Under the pieces are notes generated by a model. That model did no database searches. It was given only the letters and a program-made list of their open reading frames with translations, and was not told where the DNA came from. The translations under genes and the position numbers were made by a program. 64,000 bases of DNA. It comes from Chrysoporthe austroafricana (lineage: Eukaryota; Ascomycota; Sordariomycetes; Diaporthales; Cryphonectriaceae). Shown here one piece after another: positions 44,675 to 54,913 of this stretch (within the stretch, counting starts at the first letter, position 1; each line of letters opens with the position of its first letter). Location of the stretch: NCBI GenBank assembly GCA_001051155.2, contig JYIP02000006.1, positions 1,240,001-1,304,000 of the forward strand, given 5' to 3'.

Positions 44675-46529
44675 ATGAGCGCGTCATCTTTCGGTGCCGG
44701 CGCGACCACTTCGCCACACGCTTTTGCCGTCCAGCATCAGCGCCCGAAGAATAGTTTCGTGGGCTGCTCCCGCATCGGCGACTATGAACTTTTGGGCAAA
44801 CTGGGAGAAGGAACCTTTGGCGAGGTCCATCGCGCCAGGTCAAAGAAGACTGGTGCCGTTGTCGCGCTGAAGAAGATTATCATGCACAACGAGAAAGATG
44901 GGGTAAGCTGAGGAGGACCTGAAGAGCAGTGGCGCATCTGCGCTTGGCCGGTTGCTAACGTGCAACATCCAGTTTCCCATTACGGCTCTACGAGAAATCA
45001 AACTCCTCAAGCTACTGTCGCATAAAAATGTACTCAAGATGGAAGACATGGCTGTGGAGCATCCGCCCAGGAGCAGTGGGTTCAACTTCTGCCCCAAGTC
45101 ACGCCAGTGGCTCGCTGACATCGTGGTTGCTAGCCGACAAGCGCAAGAAGCCCATCATCTACATGGCCACGCCATATATGGACCATGACCTCTCAGGCCT
45201 ACTAGACAACCCCTCCATCAAATTCACCGAGCCTCAGATCAAGTGCTACTTGCAGCAACTCCTTGAGGGCCTGAAGTACCTCCACGAGAACAAGATCCTG
45301 CACCGAGATATGAAGGCAGCCAATCTGCTGATTAGCAACAAAGGTATTCTTCAAATCGCCGACTTTGGCCTGGCGAGGCTTTACGATGAGCCGCCGCCGA
45401 AGAAAGGCTGTGGAGGTGGCGAGGGCAGGCGTGATTACACTAGTCTTGTGGTTACACGTTGGTACAGGCCTCCAGAGCTACTCCTTCACCTCAAGAAGTA
45501 CACCACTGCTATCGACATGTGGGGTGTCGGGTATGTAACGCCGATTCTAGGATCTGCCGTGATCCGCGCTTACCGTGACACACAGTTGCGTGTTCGGAGA
45601 GATGCTCTGGGGCAAGCCGATCTTGGCTGGCGAGAGCGACGGCCACCAGTTGGAGATTATCTTCGACCTGTGCGGCACTCCCACGGACGAGAATATGCCT
45701 GGCTGGAGGCAACTGCCTGGAGCAGAAGCCATCAAAGCACGACCGCGACCCGGCGACCTGAGTCATCGCTTTGGGAAGTGAGTACTGATCTGGCCAGAGA
45801 ATTACTGCCAGGGAGAGCGTGACTAACACGGATACTAGATTTGGGCCAGGGGCTGTTTCTCTTCTCAAACAGCTGCTCCGTCTTGACTGGAAGAAGCGCA
45901 TCAATGCGATCGATGCATTGGAGCATCCTTACCTTCACACTGCGCCTCTACCTGCCAAACCTAGCGATCTGCCCGCCATGGAGGAAAGTCACGAACTCGA
46001 CCGCAGGAAGTTTCACGATAGGAAAGCCGCGCTACCTCCTGCTCCTAAGGGTGGTACCGTTGGGCGCGGACCTCAACACGGAACCGGTGGACCGGACGCT
46101 GCGTTCAACAGCGGTGACGGTTTTGGGGGACGTAACGGTATCAACGGTGGTCGATATCCTCAACCATCGCAAAGAATGGGACCAGTTCCTGGCGAGAGAA
46201 TGCCAGCCTGGTCAAGAGGCCCTCATGGGCTCCCACCACGACCGCCCCCAGCAGTTGATAACTACGGCGGTGGACATAGGGACAGGGACTGGCCACCTCG
46301 CAACAGAGGCGGAGGAGGTGGTGGCAGAAGTGACATGGACGGTTATGCTCGTGGTGGCAGGGCTGACATCGACACGTATATTCCTAGCTATGCACCAGAA
46401 CGTACGGACCGATATGAGCAAGATCACCGCCGTCGAGATCGAGGTGAATCGCGTCGAACACGGAGCCGGTCGCCAATAGGATCGCGAATGATGGACCGGG
46501 GAGAACGGGACCACAGAGACCGTAGGTAG
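44675..46529 (+). CDS. BUR1: BUR1/CDK9-type cyclin-dependent kinase
   Basis: Five exons: 44675-44902, 44973-45075, 45134-45530, 45586-45777 and 45839-46529; 536 residues. The kinase spans residues 35-345. It has the Gly loop [15 protein letters not shown], catalytic Lys in VALKKI, a [12 protein letters not shown] helix that corresponds to PITAIRE of Cdk9, [28 protein letters not shown] and the T-loop [13 protein letters not shown]. The C-terminal 190 residues are Gly/Arg/Asp-rich and disordered. Bur1 with cyclin Bur2 phosphorylates the Pol II C-terminal domain linker and Spt5 during elongation. The 58-base intron 2 has a GTGGGT donor and CTGAC branch site and bridges PPRS to [11 protein letters not shown]. 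The frame stays open for about 100 codons after the stop (see findings). Confidence 0.93.
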
Positions 46530-47901
46530 GATCTCGGCCGTCGAGGTCAGCTTCCCCGCCGGACACAGCATTCTCAATTGCGACACGATGGCCAGGAGCG
46601 GGCTTGGTACGGTGCCGGCTGGCACTCCCGCCGCAGTACCATCGCGTATAGTCGCGACGAAAACAGTCGGCTGCGTGCCCCAGCACGTCAAGCAAGCTTT
46701 GGCGAGACCACTGACGACATTTCATACGATGATCCTGCTTCTCGTGATGGGCAGGATTCATGCTTACAAGGGCAGCATTTCAATAGCACTCATTGCAATT
46801 CCGTGTACGACGAGCCGAACGATCTCACATAGGGTGCTGCTTTCGGTTGGGCACAACACCATCTCAAGTTTTGAATTTAAGGGCCCGAGTATCCCATTGG
46901 CAATATGGGTTTCCCGTGAAGACAACATCCACAGGCGTTCAAGGTTCAGGGAAAAGGGATAAGATGCACTCGCCGAGTAGATGATACCAGCGTCTGCGTT
47001 TGGAGTTAGGCTGATTATGTCCAACACAGCAGAGGCGGTTTGGCTTTGTTTCATTATTCGGGCTAGTCGCCTGGATAGACAGGCGGACAAGACGGTCAGA
47101 GGAAATTTGATGTCCATTAGATTAGGAAGCTATTCTGATGCTCCTAAAGCCACGAGATACCAATCACCCATCCGTCCATGATACAATTCATGTAGCGGGA
47201 ATGGAAATTTGCAGAGATAATATTCAAGAATGTTTCAATTGCTCGTCCCGTATATATTTTCCTTTTATGGATTCTGCTGTATGATAAATTCCCGTGGCTG
47301 TACGATGATCCCCCAGATCGATGTGCCTCCAACAGCCTTCGGAAGAAATCCGAGATCAGTAGCAAGTAAGCAATAGAGAGGCCCAAGAAGAAACACTGCG
47401 TGTTCAGGAACCCGCAGCGCAGGGGGCCGGTCACCATGTCAGATTAGCTCTAGCAAAACTTGTACTTTCCATATAAAGCCTATCCAGAGCACAAGGTCAG
47501 TCTCCTACGTAGGTCAAAACATCGGCAGGTCAGCAACACTCGAAATCACCTAGCTAGATCTCCAATATTTCTGAAGCCGAAGAATTCAACAAGGTGCCGT
47601 GTCGCAACTGCCTAGGTAGTCACAACATTTTCATCCAAGTGTGTGTAGATAGCGCTTGCACATATTGTCAGTTCTCGTGTGTGATACTTGCCTCTTTGCG
47701 ACCAAATTACCCATTTTCCCCTCGTAACCATCCACCACCTTTCCACTCATACATGATCCTCATTGCCCACTGCAAGGCCCGTTTCGCCGCAGTTCGCTTA
47801 ACTAGTAGCACAGAGGAAGTGTCACAGTCGCCCCCTGAATGATAAACCACCCTATGACAAGACACCGAACTTTCAGCCCTGGTGTCCGTCCCTGTTCACA
47901 A
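46530..47901. other. Intergenic, BUR1 3' region and P450 3' region
   Basis: 1.37 kb. The first 300 bases stay open in the BUR1 frame and look coding-like. The rest becomes AT-richer, has no recognisable gene and marks the start of the accessory-looking block. Confidence 0.5.
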
Positions 47902-49600
47902 CTACCCCATGGAACCGGTTCCTCTACGGTAGACCTTCGCAAACACGTCCTTCTGCTTGACGAGGAACATGTTCTGGCTCTCCATAGGCTTATCAGGGCT
48001 TGCAAGCTCAAAGTCATAACGCCTCACCAGCTGCGGTATGACCTTGAATATCTCCAAGGTTGAGATGTTCTTTCCTATGCAAGTGCGTGTGCCGCTGCCA
48101 AATGGCATGTAGCATGCCTCCATCAGCTTCAGCTTCTCATCGCCAGTAACCTCGGGATCCCACCTATCGGGATTGTACACATTTGGATTCTCGAAAATCT
48201 GCGGATCGTTATGCAGGGCCCAGGAGTTAGACCCGACGACAGCCTGTCTCTTAATAAGCTTAATTCAACACATTGGTCTCATGGTGGTACCTACGCCGGC
48301 TGGGAAGAACTGCCCGCACATCGTTATCCCGCCCTCGGGTACAACTCTCCACAGCGGGAGTCCCGAAGCTGGGAAGACCCTCAAGGCCTCTTTGAAGCAT
48401 CTCTGGAAGTAGGGGAGCGCCTGCGCCTGGTCAAATGTGATTGGATCCTGGAGCTCGCCTCTCTCCTCGGCCTTCAGAATCTCGTCTCTGAGTTTGAGGC
48501 AGACCTCGCGATTGCCGAAGATGTGAAATAAAGCGCTGGTCAGGGAGATGCTCGTAGTGTCGCTGCCAGCCGTTATGTTGTCTGTCATCGTTGAAAATAT
48601 GTGGAACTTCTCGTAGGCCTCGGGATCCTTCTCTTTCAAAGCCTCACACTTGGAGAAGAAATCCTGCGCACCATTCTGGGAGCCCTTTTCCCGGCGCATC
48701 TGCTGCAGCTTCTTGGAGAATGCTAAGAGCCCCACCGTCGGATCTCCATAGATAAGAGCCAGAAGAGGACGCAGTCTGCTGTCCACTCCATAGACGGACG
48801 TATACGCAAGCCCTTGTTCGATTTGGTGCATTATGTTGTCGACGTCTTGGCCTCCCGAGTCCATGAACCCGATGCGGCTTCCAAACTACACGATAAATGA
48901 TTAATCCTAGGCGGAAATGATTCGCGGCCAAAGAATGATGAATCATTTTACATCACCCACGTCCGACTTTCAAAACCAGGATGAACTCACAGTTAATTCT
49001 CCGATAACATCAAAAGCATAACACTGCATCCAGTGCTGAATATCAACCATTTGGCCCTCGGCGGCAAATCGGTCAAAGTGCTCCTGCAGTACTGAGACGC
49101 AGTTGTCGACGTAAGGCTCGTAGGACTTGATGGTCGTCATGGAGTAGAGGCCCGCGACCTGCCTCCTCGCCTGTGCGTGATAATGACGGTCCCTCTCGGC
49201 GAACAGGTTCGGCATGCGAGGATCGCCCCAGGGATCATACCAGGCGGATTTGGGCATCTGCGAGCTGATGCCGTATATCTGCTTCACCGCCGACGGTTCG
49301 CGGAGAACGTACATCTCGGGGGCTACGCGGAGGACGGGACCTAGAATCGTGGTGCGTGAGCAAGTCTAATCCTTCCTATCTCGCACGTAAAGAGGGGGGG
49401 GGCTGACCGTGGCGCGCGTGCTGCTCTACGTTCCATGCCTGGAACTTGCCCTCATAGACCTTCCATGCATACCACCAGCGAGTATACCTGGCAATAGCCA
49501 GACCGGGGGCGGAGGGATAGTTCCTGAATTTAATGAGATGATGTACGATGGCGACGACCGCTAGGCACGCGCCTATAAGCAATGAAAAATAATACAGCAT
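47902..49600 (-). CDS. Cytochrome P450 monooxygenase (class II, microsomal type)
   Basis: Four exons: 49600-49408, 49340-48991, 48885-48295 and 48243-47902; 491 residues. An N-terminal membrane anchor (YFSLLIGACLAVVAIVHHLI) is followed by a Pro-rich hinge (YPSAPGL). The I-helix oxygen motif is TAGSDTTSISLT and the ExxR motif is KEALRVFP. The heme loop is PFGSGTRTCIGKNIS, with the heme-ligand Cys at about residue 433. Overall it resembles the pisatin-demethylase/CYP65-like fungal groups, but the sequence alone does not give a substrate. No backbone synthase, transporter or regulator lies nearby, so it is not an obvious secondary-metabolite cluster. Intron 1 reads GTCAG followed by nine Cs. It borders the AT-rich gene-free stretch. 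Confidence 0.9.
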
Positions 49601-51497
49601 TTTTCAGAAGACGCCAAATTCTCAGAGCCACTAATCAGGGACGAATGAAGCTGTTCTCCAGGAGCTTCTTAGAAAACCACATCGAAATGCTCAAAAGAGA
49701 AGAGAGTTTATATAAGTATTGGGTGGGATATCGAGTCGGTATGTTGAAACATCCCGTACCACCGAAGGGTATCATTTGTTATAGTAGGCGGTACGTAGTT
49801 CGCAGGTCTCCGTGCGCAGGGATAGTTACAACGACCTCCACACCGGTCTGGTCAATTACTCAGGTAAACTGGGAGTTGTATGGGGAAGTCAAAAGGCCGG
49901 GCAAAAAAAAAAGGGGGGGGGTATAGCTGAGAAACTCCAGGTCGTGCTGATCACTGTGGCATATAAGCTTCGCCTGTTTTAGGAGAGGGCTTGAAATTAT
50001 CACTATGTTATGCAGGATTACCTTTCAAGGCTCGCATCATGATAGGAGAATCATATTATGTGTTAAGAGAGAGGTTCTCAGGCAAGCCACGAATATGATA
50101 GACTACGAGCTGTTCCACGGTTTCTCACAGCCGATTGTACCATAACACCCTGCACTCATTATACAAAATTTTTTCAGAAGCTGACATTGTTTTATATATT
50201 TGTATATATACATATATAACCGCTAGATAAATTACCAGAAAATTCGAGAACAGGATCCTCAAAACTTTCCTTTTCCACGAGCCATCTATTATTCTACCAT
50301 ATCAATATTAGTCCTTCTCATTTGCTATAAAAGGCTTACCAAATACAAGAGACCGAGGTGCATGCTCATGAACCCAACAGAGGGCTCTGAGAGGCAGATA
50401 CTCCTTGCTCGACTGATTGCTATTATTCCTCATCTATTTTACGTAACTTCTACTGTATTTGGCTCATAGCTTCCAAGCCTGAAGCCGAGCCGTACTTCTA
50501 GGCTAGTATCCGCGAGCTTTATACCAAGCCCAAGCTGAAGCGCCTGCAACAGTGGCATTTATGAAGTTGGCATCAACGTTATCTACAATGAAGGCGGTGA
50601 GGGAGTGCCCCACTTCGACAATCTTGAGACGATCACACATACCCGCTGGCTTTTGCGCAAGCTACTTTTGTGACTGTCTGGGACGTGTCTCAACGTCCAC
50701 TGCATCCGCGGGGCCTATCGAAACATGCCTCGCCAAATTTCTTGGTATTTTGCTGCAAGCTCTGACTGGGCAGTGATGTGCTGCGGGTTAAAATAAATAC
50801 GAGGTTCGCTTCATATCTGGAGGAGCGTCGATCTGGTGGCGTCAGAGATGTCGCAGATGTGTTCAATTTTTGAGGTACGGCTGCATGTGTTGTCATCCTT
50901 CGGGAACAAGTAAGAGCCCGACTATTGGAGACGCCGCTCGAATTCACCGTCCAAACAGCGCGGACCTGCATTCTCCGAGGATCAACATCGGTGAAAACTC
51001 GGAGCTGTGGTAGGGAACGAAGGAAAAAGCAAAGCTACTCATTAATGAAAGAGGATCCTATAGTAATTCAATTACTCAACTCAGGTTTTGCGTCGGCTTT
51101 TCCTCGGTGTTTTCTGTGAATATAATACAAGCCGCGAGGCTTAATTATAATACTTTACACACAGTGCGCTTTGTTAGACCCTGCGTTCCGCGCGACTAGT
51201 TCTCCCCGCGAGTCCTGGGTATGCCTTACCTTCCAAATTATATGTGAGAAGCAACCAACTTACAGTCATGAACCACTGCTTCTGACGATGGAAAGTCGCA
51301 GACCTCGGCTTATTGGCCCAAACCAAGCTGTGCTGCATGGCAGGTCCACGTATCAGCTCCGACAACGAAGAGGCGCAGCTGCAGCTGGCCGCAGAGGCCG
51401 ACCCGGGCGCCTATTCTCAACGATCAGAACAGCCTGGGCACATGTCTCTTAATCAAGACATGCTCCTCTAGGGTCGGGGAAGTGCGGTTCTCAAACC
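49601..51497. other. AT-rich gene-free block
   Basis: About 1.9 kb, visibly richer in A/T than the rest, most strongly at about 49960-50500 (runs such as TATATATT, TATATACATATATAA). A short sense-like frame at about 50553-50670 is ended by a stop. No terminal repeats, transposase or reverse-transcriptase motif was seen. It is consistent with a decayed, perhaps RIP-mutated, insertion, but this is inference. Confidence 0.55.
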
Positions 51498-51571
51498 TTT
51501 TTTTTTTTTTTTTTTTTTTTTTTTTNGCACCGGCGTGGCCCTCGCCGGGCGGGGGGGCGGCGTTTCCCAAC

Positions 51572-51598
<27 letters not shown>
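51498..51598. repeat. Two long T runs around an N: assembly scar
   Basis: T28 (51498-51525), then a single N (51526), 46 GC-rich bases, then T26 (51573-51598). Both T runs are preceded by similar words (TCAAACC and CCCAACC). The ambiguous base and paired homopolymers suggest a gap closure or misjoin at this point. Confidence 0.85.
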
Positions 51599-51604
<6 letters not shown>

Positions 51605-51755
51605 ACCGCCACCACCTATTCCATCCATTTCAGGCACCCACTCAGAGCACCTGGCCAGTTGTTTCCGCTGACTGCTCGCGGCGGCAAGCTTGCGTATCCC
51701 TCCCGAGCCCTTTCGCGCCCAGACCTGGATCCAGCTCTTCCCGACAAATTTCACC

Positions 51756-52301
51756 ATGCCTTCCATCGCCGTACTCCTCGCGGACGCCCTGCCCGTGTCT
51801 TCTCGCAGCATGTCGGAGATCCTCCAGGGCTGCTGCAGCGCGTCCGAGCTCGGGCTTCCGCTCGCGGAGCACTGGGCCAACTTCACGAGCTGGCTGTCCC
51901 AGCCACGTAAGTCCGCCTCGAGGCTGCCCGGCGGTCTAGGCGCAGGCTGACCGTCCGCCAGACATCCTCGCTGTCGTCATCGCCTGGGCGGTCACGTTCA
52001 CCCTGACGTGCACGGTGATCATGTGCCTCGGTTTCGGCCCCGCGGGCGTTGTTGCAGGTGAGGTGCTTCCGGCGCGGCACTCCTTGGCCTACGACCCCGC
52101 TGACGTGTCAAATCTTAAGGGTCCGCTGCGGCCGCCTTCCAGTCCGCTATGTATGGCGGCTTTACACCCACAGGCGGACTCTTCGCTACGCTGACGAGTA
52201 TGGCCATGGTGGGTGTGCTCATGCCGTGGGTCGCGGTCGGTGCCTCGCTGCTCGCAACACTGGTAGCAGCCATGTTCTGGGTGTATGGAGTGGGGAGGTA
52301 G
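51756..52301 (+). CDS. Small IFI6/IFI27-like (ISG12 family) membrane protein
   Basis: Three exons, 51756-51906, 51962-52057 and 52120-52301; 142 residues. After a soluble N-terminus of about 50 residues come three hydrophobic segments rich in Gly/Ala/Val. The core GFGPAGVVAGSAAAAFQSAM and GGLFATLTSMAMVGVL matches the interferon-induced 6-16/ISG12 family pattern (G-F-x-x-x-G-(I/V)-x-A-G-S-x-A-A, then a Gly-rich loop and x-L-x-S). In animals these are mitochondrial or ER proteins that affect apoptosis. Fungal members exist but their roles are unknown. The last acceptor is AAG, forced by frame. The gene starts just after the assembly scar, so its promoter may be misassembled. Confidence 0.75.
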
Positions 52302-52824
52302 ACTGTACTGTGAAAAGTCTGATGCTCGGGTCAGCGCTCCTCCCGGTGAAGAGACAACAATATCGGGTAGGTTATGGCTGCTGTTTTTTTTCCCCGTCAG
52401 TGATGGGTCGTAGCAAGAGGCTGTTGCACCCCTTATGCGTAGAAAGACAAAGAGTAGTAGGACGCCTTGGAACTCTGCAAAAATTTCTGTCTCTTAAACG
52501 CCACATGACTTGGACCTTCGGTATCCCAGGTAGAGGTCGTATAAAGCGTGTACCCTAGTGACAAACCTAAACCTGCTACCATTTAAAAGCCTCGACAAGT
52601 GCACACAGATGCGTGTTGTAGGTACTGGGTGAAGCCAACCATGTAAGCGGCACGGTACGTGTAGCTTTCGCTTGCGAAAATTCAAGGGGCCGTGATCGTT
52701 CTACATTTCCCTATCGCTATTCTCTGGGTAATAAGTGCTGCCGTAGGAACTCTAGCATACCTCCTAGACGAAGTACCTACGGACGACACATCCACAATCA
52801 AGTTGTCCAAAAGCTCAGAGCGAC
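52302..52824. other. Intergenic, convergent 3' regions
   Basis: 523 bases between stop codons of the IFI6-like gene and the unassigned membrane-protein gene. No gene was recognised. Confidence 0.55.
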
Positions 52825-53709
52825 TCAGAGCGAATCATCGTCCTCCTCCAGAATCGTACTGAACCGCGACAACCCCGAGCCTCCGCCGCCCATTCCCGAA
52901 GCCGACCTCCGTTTCCGCTTCGTGTTGGGGCTGTCCCGCCATCCACCCCCTACCGCACCGTGCAGCGCCGCGACCAGGTGCTCCGATTCGGGCGAGGAGC
53001 TGATGCCGGCCAAGAGCGCGTCGAGCTCCTTCTGCTCGGTGGTGGGCGTGAAGGTCTCGGAGTGGTGGGACTCCTGGGAGAGAGAGAGCTGGGTGCTCTG
53101 CGCTGAGGCGCCCGCGGAGTAGAGGCGAGAGCGGGGCTTGCCGTCGTCGTAGAGCCCGAGGAAGGTGAAAGTCGTGTACGTAGTGAGCTTGAGGACGATG
53201 CCGACGGCAATGCCTACGAAGGCGGCGGAGCCGAACTGTGGTGGCATAAATGAGCGAGACGTCTGGGTCAAGTGCTTTGGGCCTTACTCCCCTGGGCCTT
53301 ACTCCCCTGGTCGACTTACATATATGTAGAGGGGCTGATGGAGACGTTAGCGTTGTATTCTATATGTAAGATTGATCGGATGGACTCCGGGATTCTCATT
53401 GATCTCACCTCTAGTCTAGGGAAATTCTGGACGAGTATGAAGAACGGCGCGAGAAGGAATCTTAGTATATACGTGTCAGTCACACACAGAGAGAGCGTCA
53501 TGTCTAGCGAGCATTTCCACAGGGCTCCCTCACCTAACGGTATAGATCACGGGAGCGAAGACAAAGAGCAGGACATTCAAAAGGGCACCAAATGGCCATG
53601 CCACGAGTCGCAGGATGTAGATCACGGCATTGACGGTGGAGAAGAGCGTCCATGTTAGGCTGTAGAAGACGAGTGATAGAGACGTAGCGGCCAGATCCAG
53701 CCACGCCAT
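52825..53709 (-). CDS. Fungal multi-pass membrane protein of unknown function
   Basis: Four exons: 53709-53534, 53460-53409, 53334-53320 and 53235-52825; 217 residues. I do not recognise the family. Hydrophobic segments lie at about residues 10-28, 34-58, 60-75 and 80-105 (for example LLNVLLFVFAPVIYTVRFLL and YFGSAAFVGIAVGIVLKL). The last 110 residues are polar, Ser-rich and cytosol-like, with a basic patch (TKRKRRSAS) and an acidic end (STILEEDDDSL). Exon 3 is only 15 bases. The acceptor of intron 1 is AAG. Frame and hydrophobic continuity support the model, but exon 1-2 splicing is the least certain part. Confidence 0.65.
53279..53308 (-). repeat. 15-base direct duplication inside an intron
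   Basis: GGGCCTTACTCCCCT occurs twice in tandem (53279-53293 and 53294-53308, + strand orientation). It lies in the intron that follows the 15-base exon of the unassigned membrane-protein gene. Confidence 0.85.
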
Positions 53710-54836
53710 GGTGGTGCTGCTTTGGGGCGGACGGAGAAGAGTCACATGTGATCTACGAGCACATCGTCGACGGGCTCGACCGAAAAACAGGCGGTCAAAT
53801 CATTCCCTCCAGACAAAAGGCATCGACGCGCTGAGGAAGACTAGTATTCGTGGCTGTCAATAGTCGTTCTCCGGTAGAGACGTACACGAGAGTGTGGTGC
53901 GGTGTGGTCGTCGGAGGTTAGAGCCGCGACGGGACAGCGGACAGCTTCGAATCCCTGTTGGCAGAAGAAAGAATGACGTCGCGGGAAAACCCGCGGAGCC
54001 CCCTGGGTTACATAATCGGGGGAGTGGGGCCGGGAGGGGGGAAGCTCGGGCCACCTGCAGCAACCGTTAGTCACCACACTAAGCGGCGGGCCAACTGCGA
54101 GCGAGCCCGGCCAGCCCGAGCCAACCCCTCGTGAGTCTGGTTTCAACACAGACAGACTCACATTCCTGAACCGTCCACCTCAGGATGTCTTGAGTTCGAG
54201 ACCACCCCGTGTCAGCCCTCCCGACTGGCCCATCCCCTTATCTGATGTGTCTTGTCTCTGAGCCTCCAGCAGGTACCTTCAGGCCATCTGGGAGAGATCT
54301 TGATCTCCAGGCAGCCTCCTCACTGTCAATCCCTCCTCCCATCCAGTCATCTTGTCCGTACGGCCTCAGCCTTACCGGTACGTGCAATTCTCGCACACCC
54401 CCGTAATCTACAATACTACGAGGACCCTGCGCGACCAGCCTGCCTCGTCTTCTACATGTGGGGGCGGGGATGCCACGGCTGGCTATCGTACCGAACTGTG
54501 TAGTAGCCGGACTGAGGGGCAGCCTGCGCACTAGGGCACAGTCCCTCTGACGGGCTGCACAGAGAGGGCTCGTCGTCAAATCAACTTGGGCCGATCTGGG
54601 CGGCCAGGACGGATCCGGATACTCGCTCTCGTCCAGCCAGCCAGCCAGCAGAGCTCGACCTTCAGGGCTTGTCGTGCACCCGCGACCCCTGTCGCGACAG
54701 CACAACCTCCTCAGCTGACCGTCGAGACATGAGCTAAATTCTATCACCTGATCCAACACCCGCCTGTCATCGTCGTCTGTCTTTCCTTTTTCTCGCCCGG
54801 CCCCCTGCCGCCTCCCTCGTCCCTCGCTCGGCCGAG
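53710..54836. other. Intergenic, divergent promoter region upstream of the SNF1 beta subunit
   Basis: 1.13 kb between divergent starts. Pyrimidine-rich leader sequence and a CCAG repeat (about 54640-54658) lie upstream of the GAL83-type gene. TTCGAATCC at about 53947 resembles a tRNA B box but no tRNA fold forms around it. Confidence 0.5.
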
Positions 54837-54882
54837 ATGGGAAACCAACCAACCAAGGAGAGTGGGGGCTCGACTCCGGCCT

Positions 54883-54913
<31 letters not shown>

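Noticed and set aside
45841..46479. 212-codon + frame overlapping BUR1 exon 5
   Set aside because: Out of frame with the kinase; it arises from the repetitive Gly/Arg/Asp tail.
47902..49600. Secondary-metabolite gene cluster around the P450
   Set aside because: No synthase, transporter or pathway regulator is present nearby; the methyltransferase at 42257 is separated from it by a complex I gene and BUR1.
53890..53975. tRNA-like B box (TTCGAATCC) after a TGGTCGTCGG-like A box
   Set aside because: The position before TTC is C rather than G, the T stem does not pair properly and no acceptor stem forms.
54185..54215. GAGTTCGAGACC, another tRNA B-box look-alike
   Set aside because: Only one or two T-stem pairs form and no A box or acceptor stem is at the right distance.
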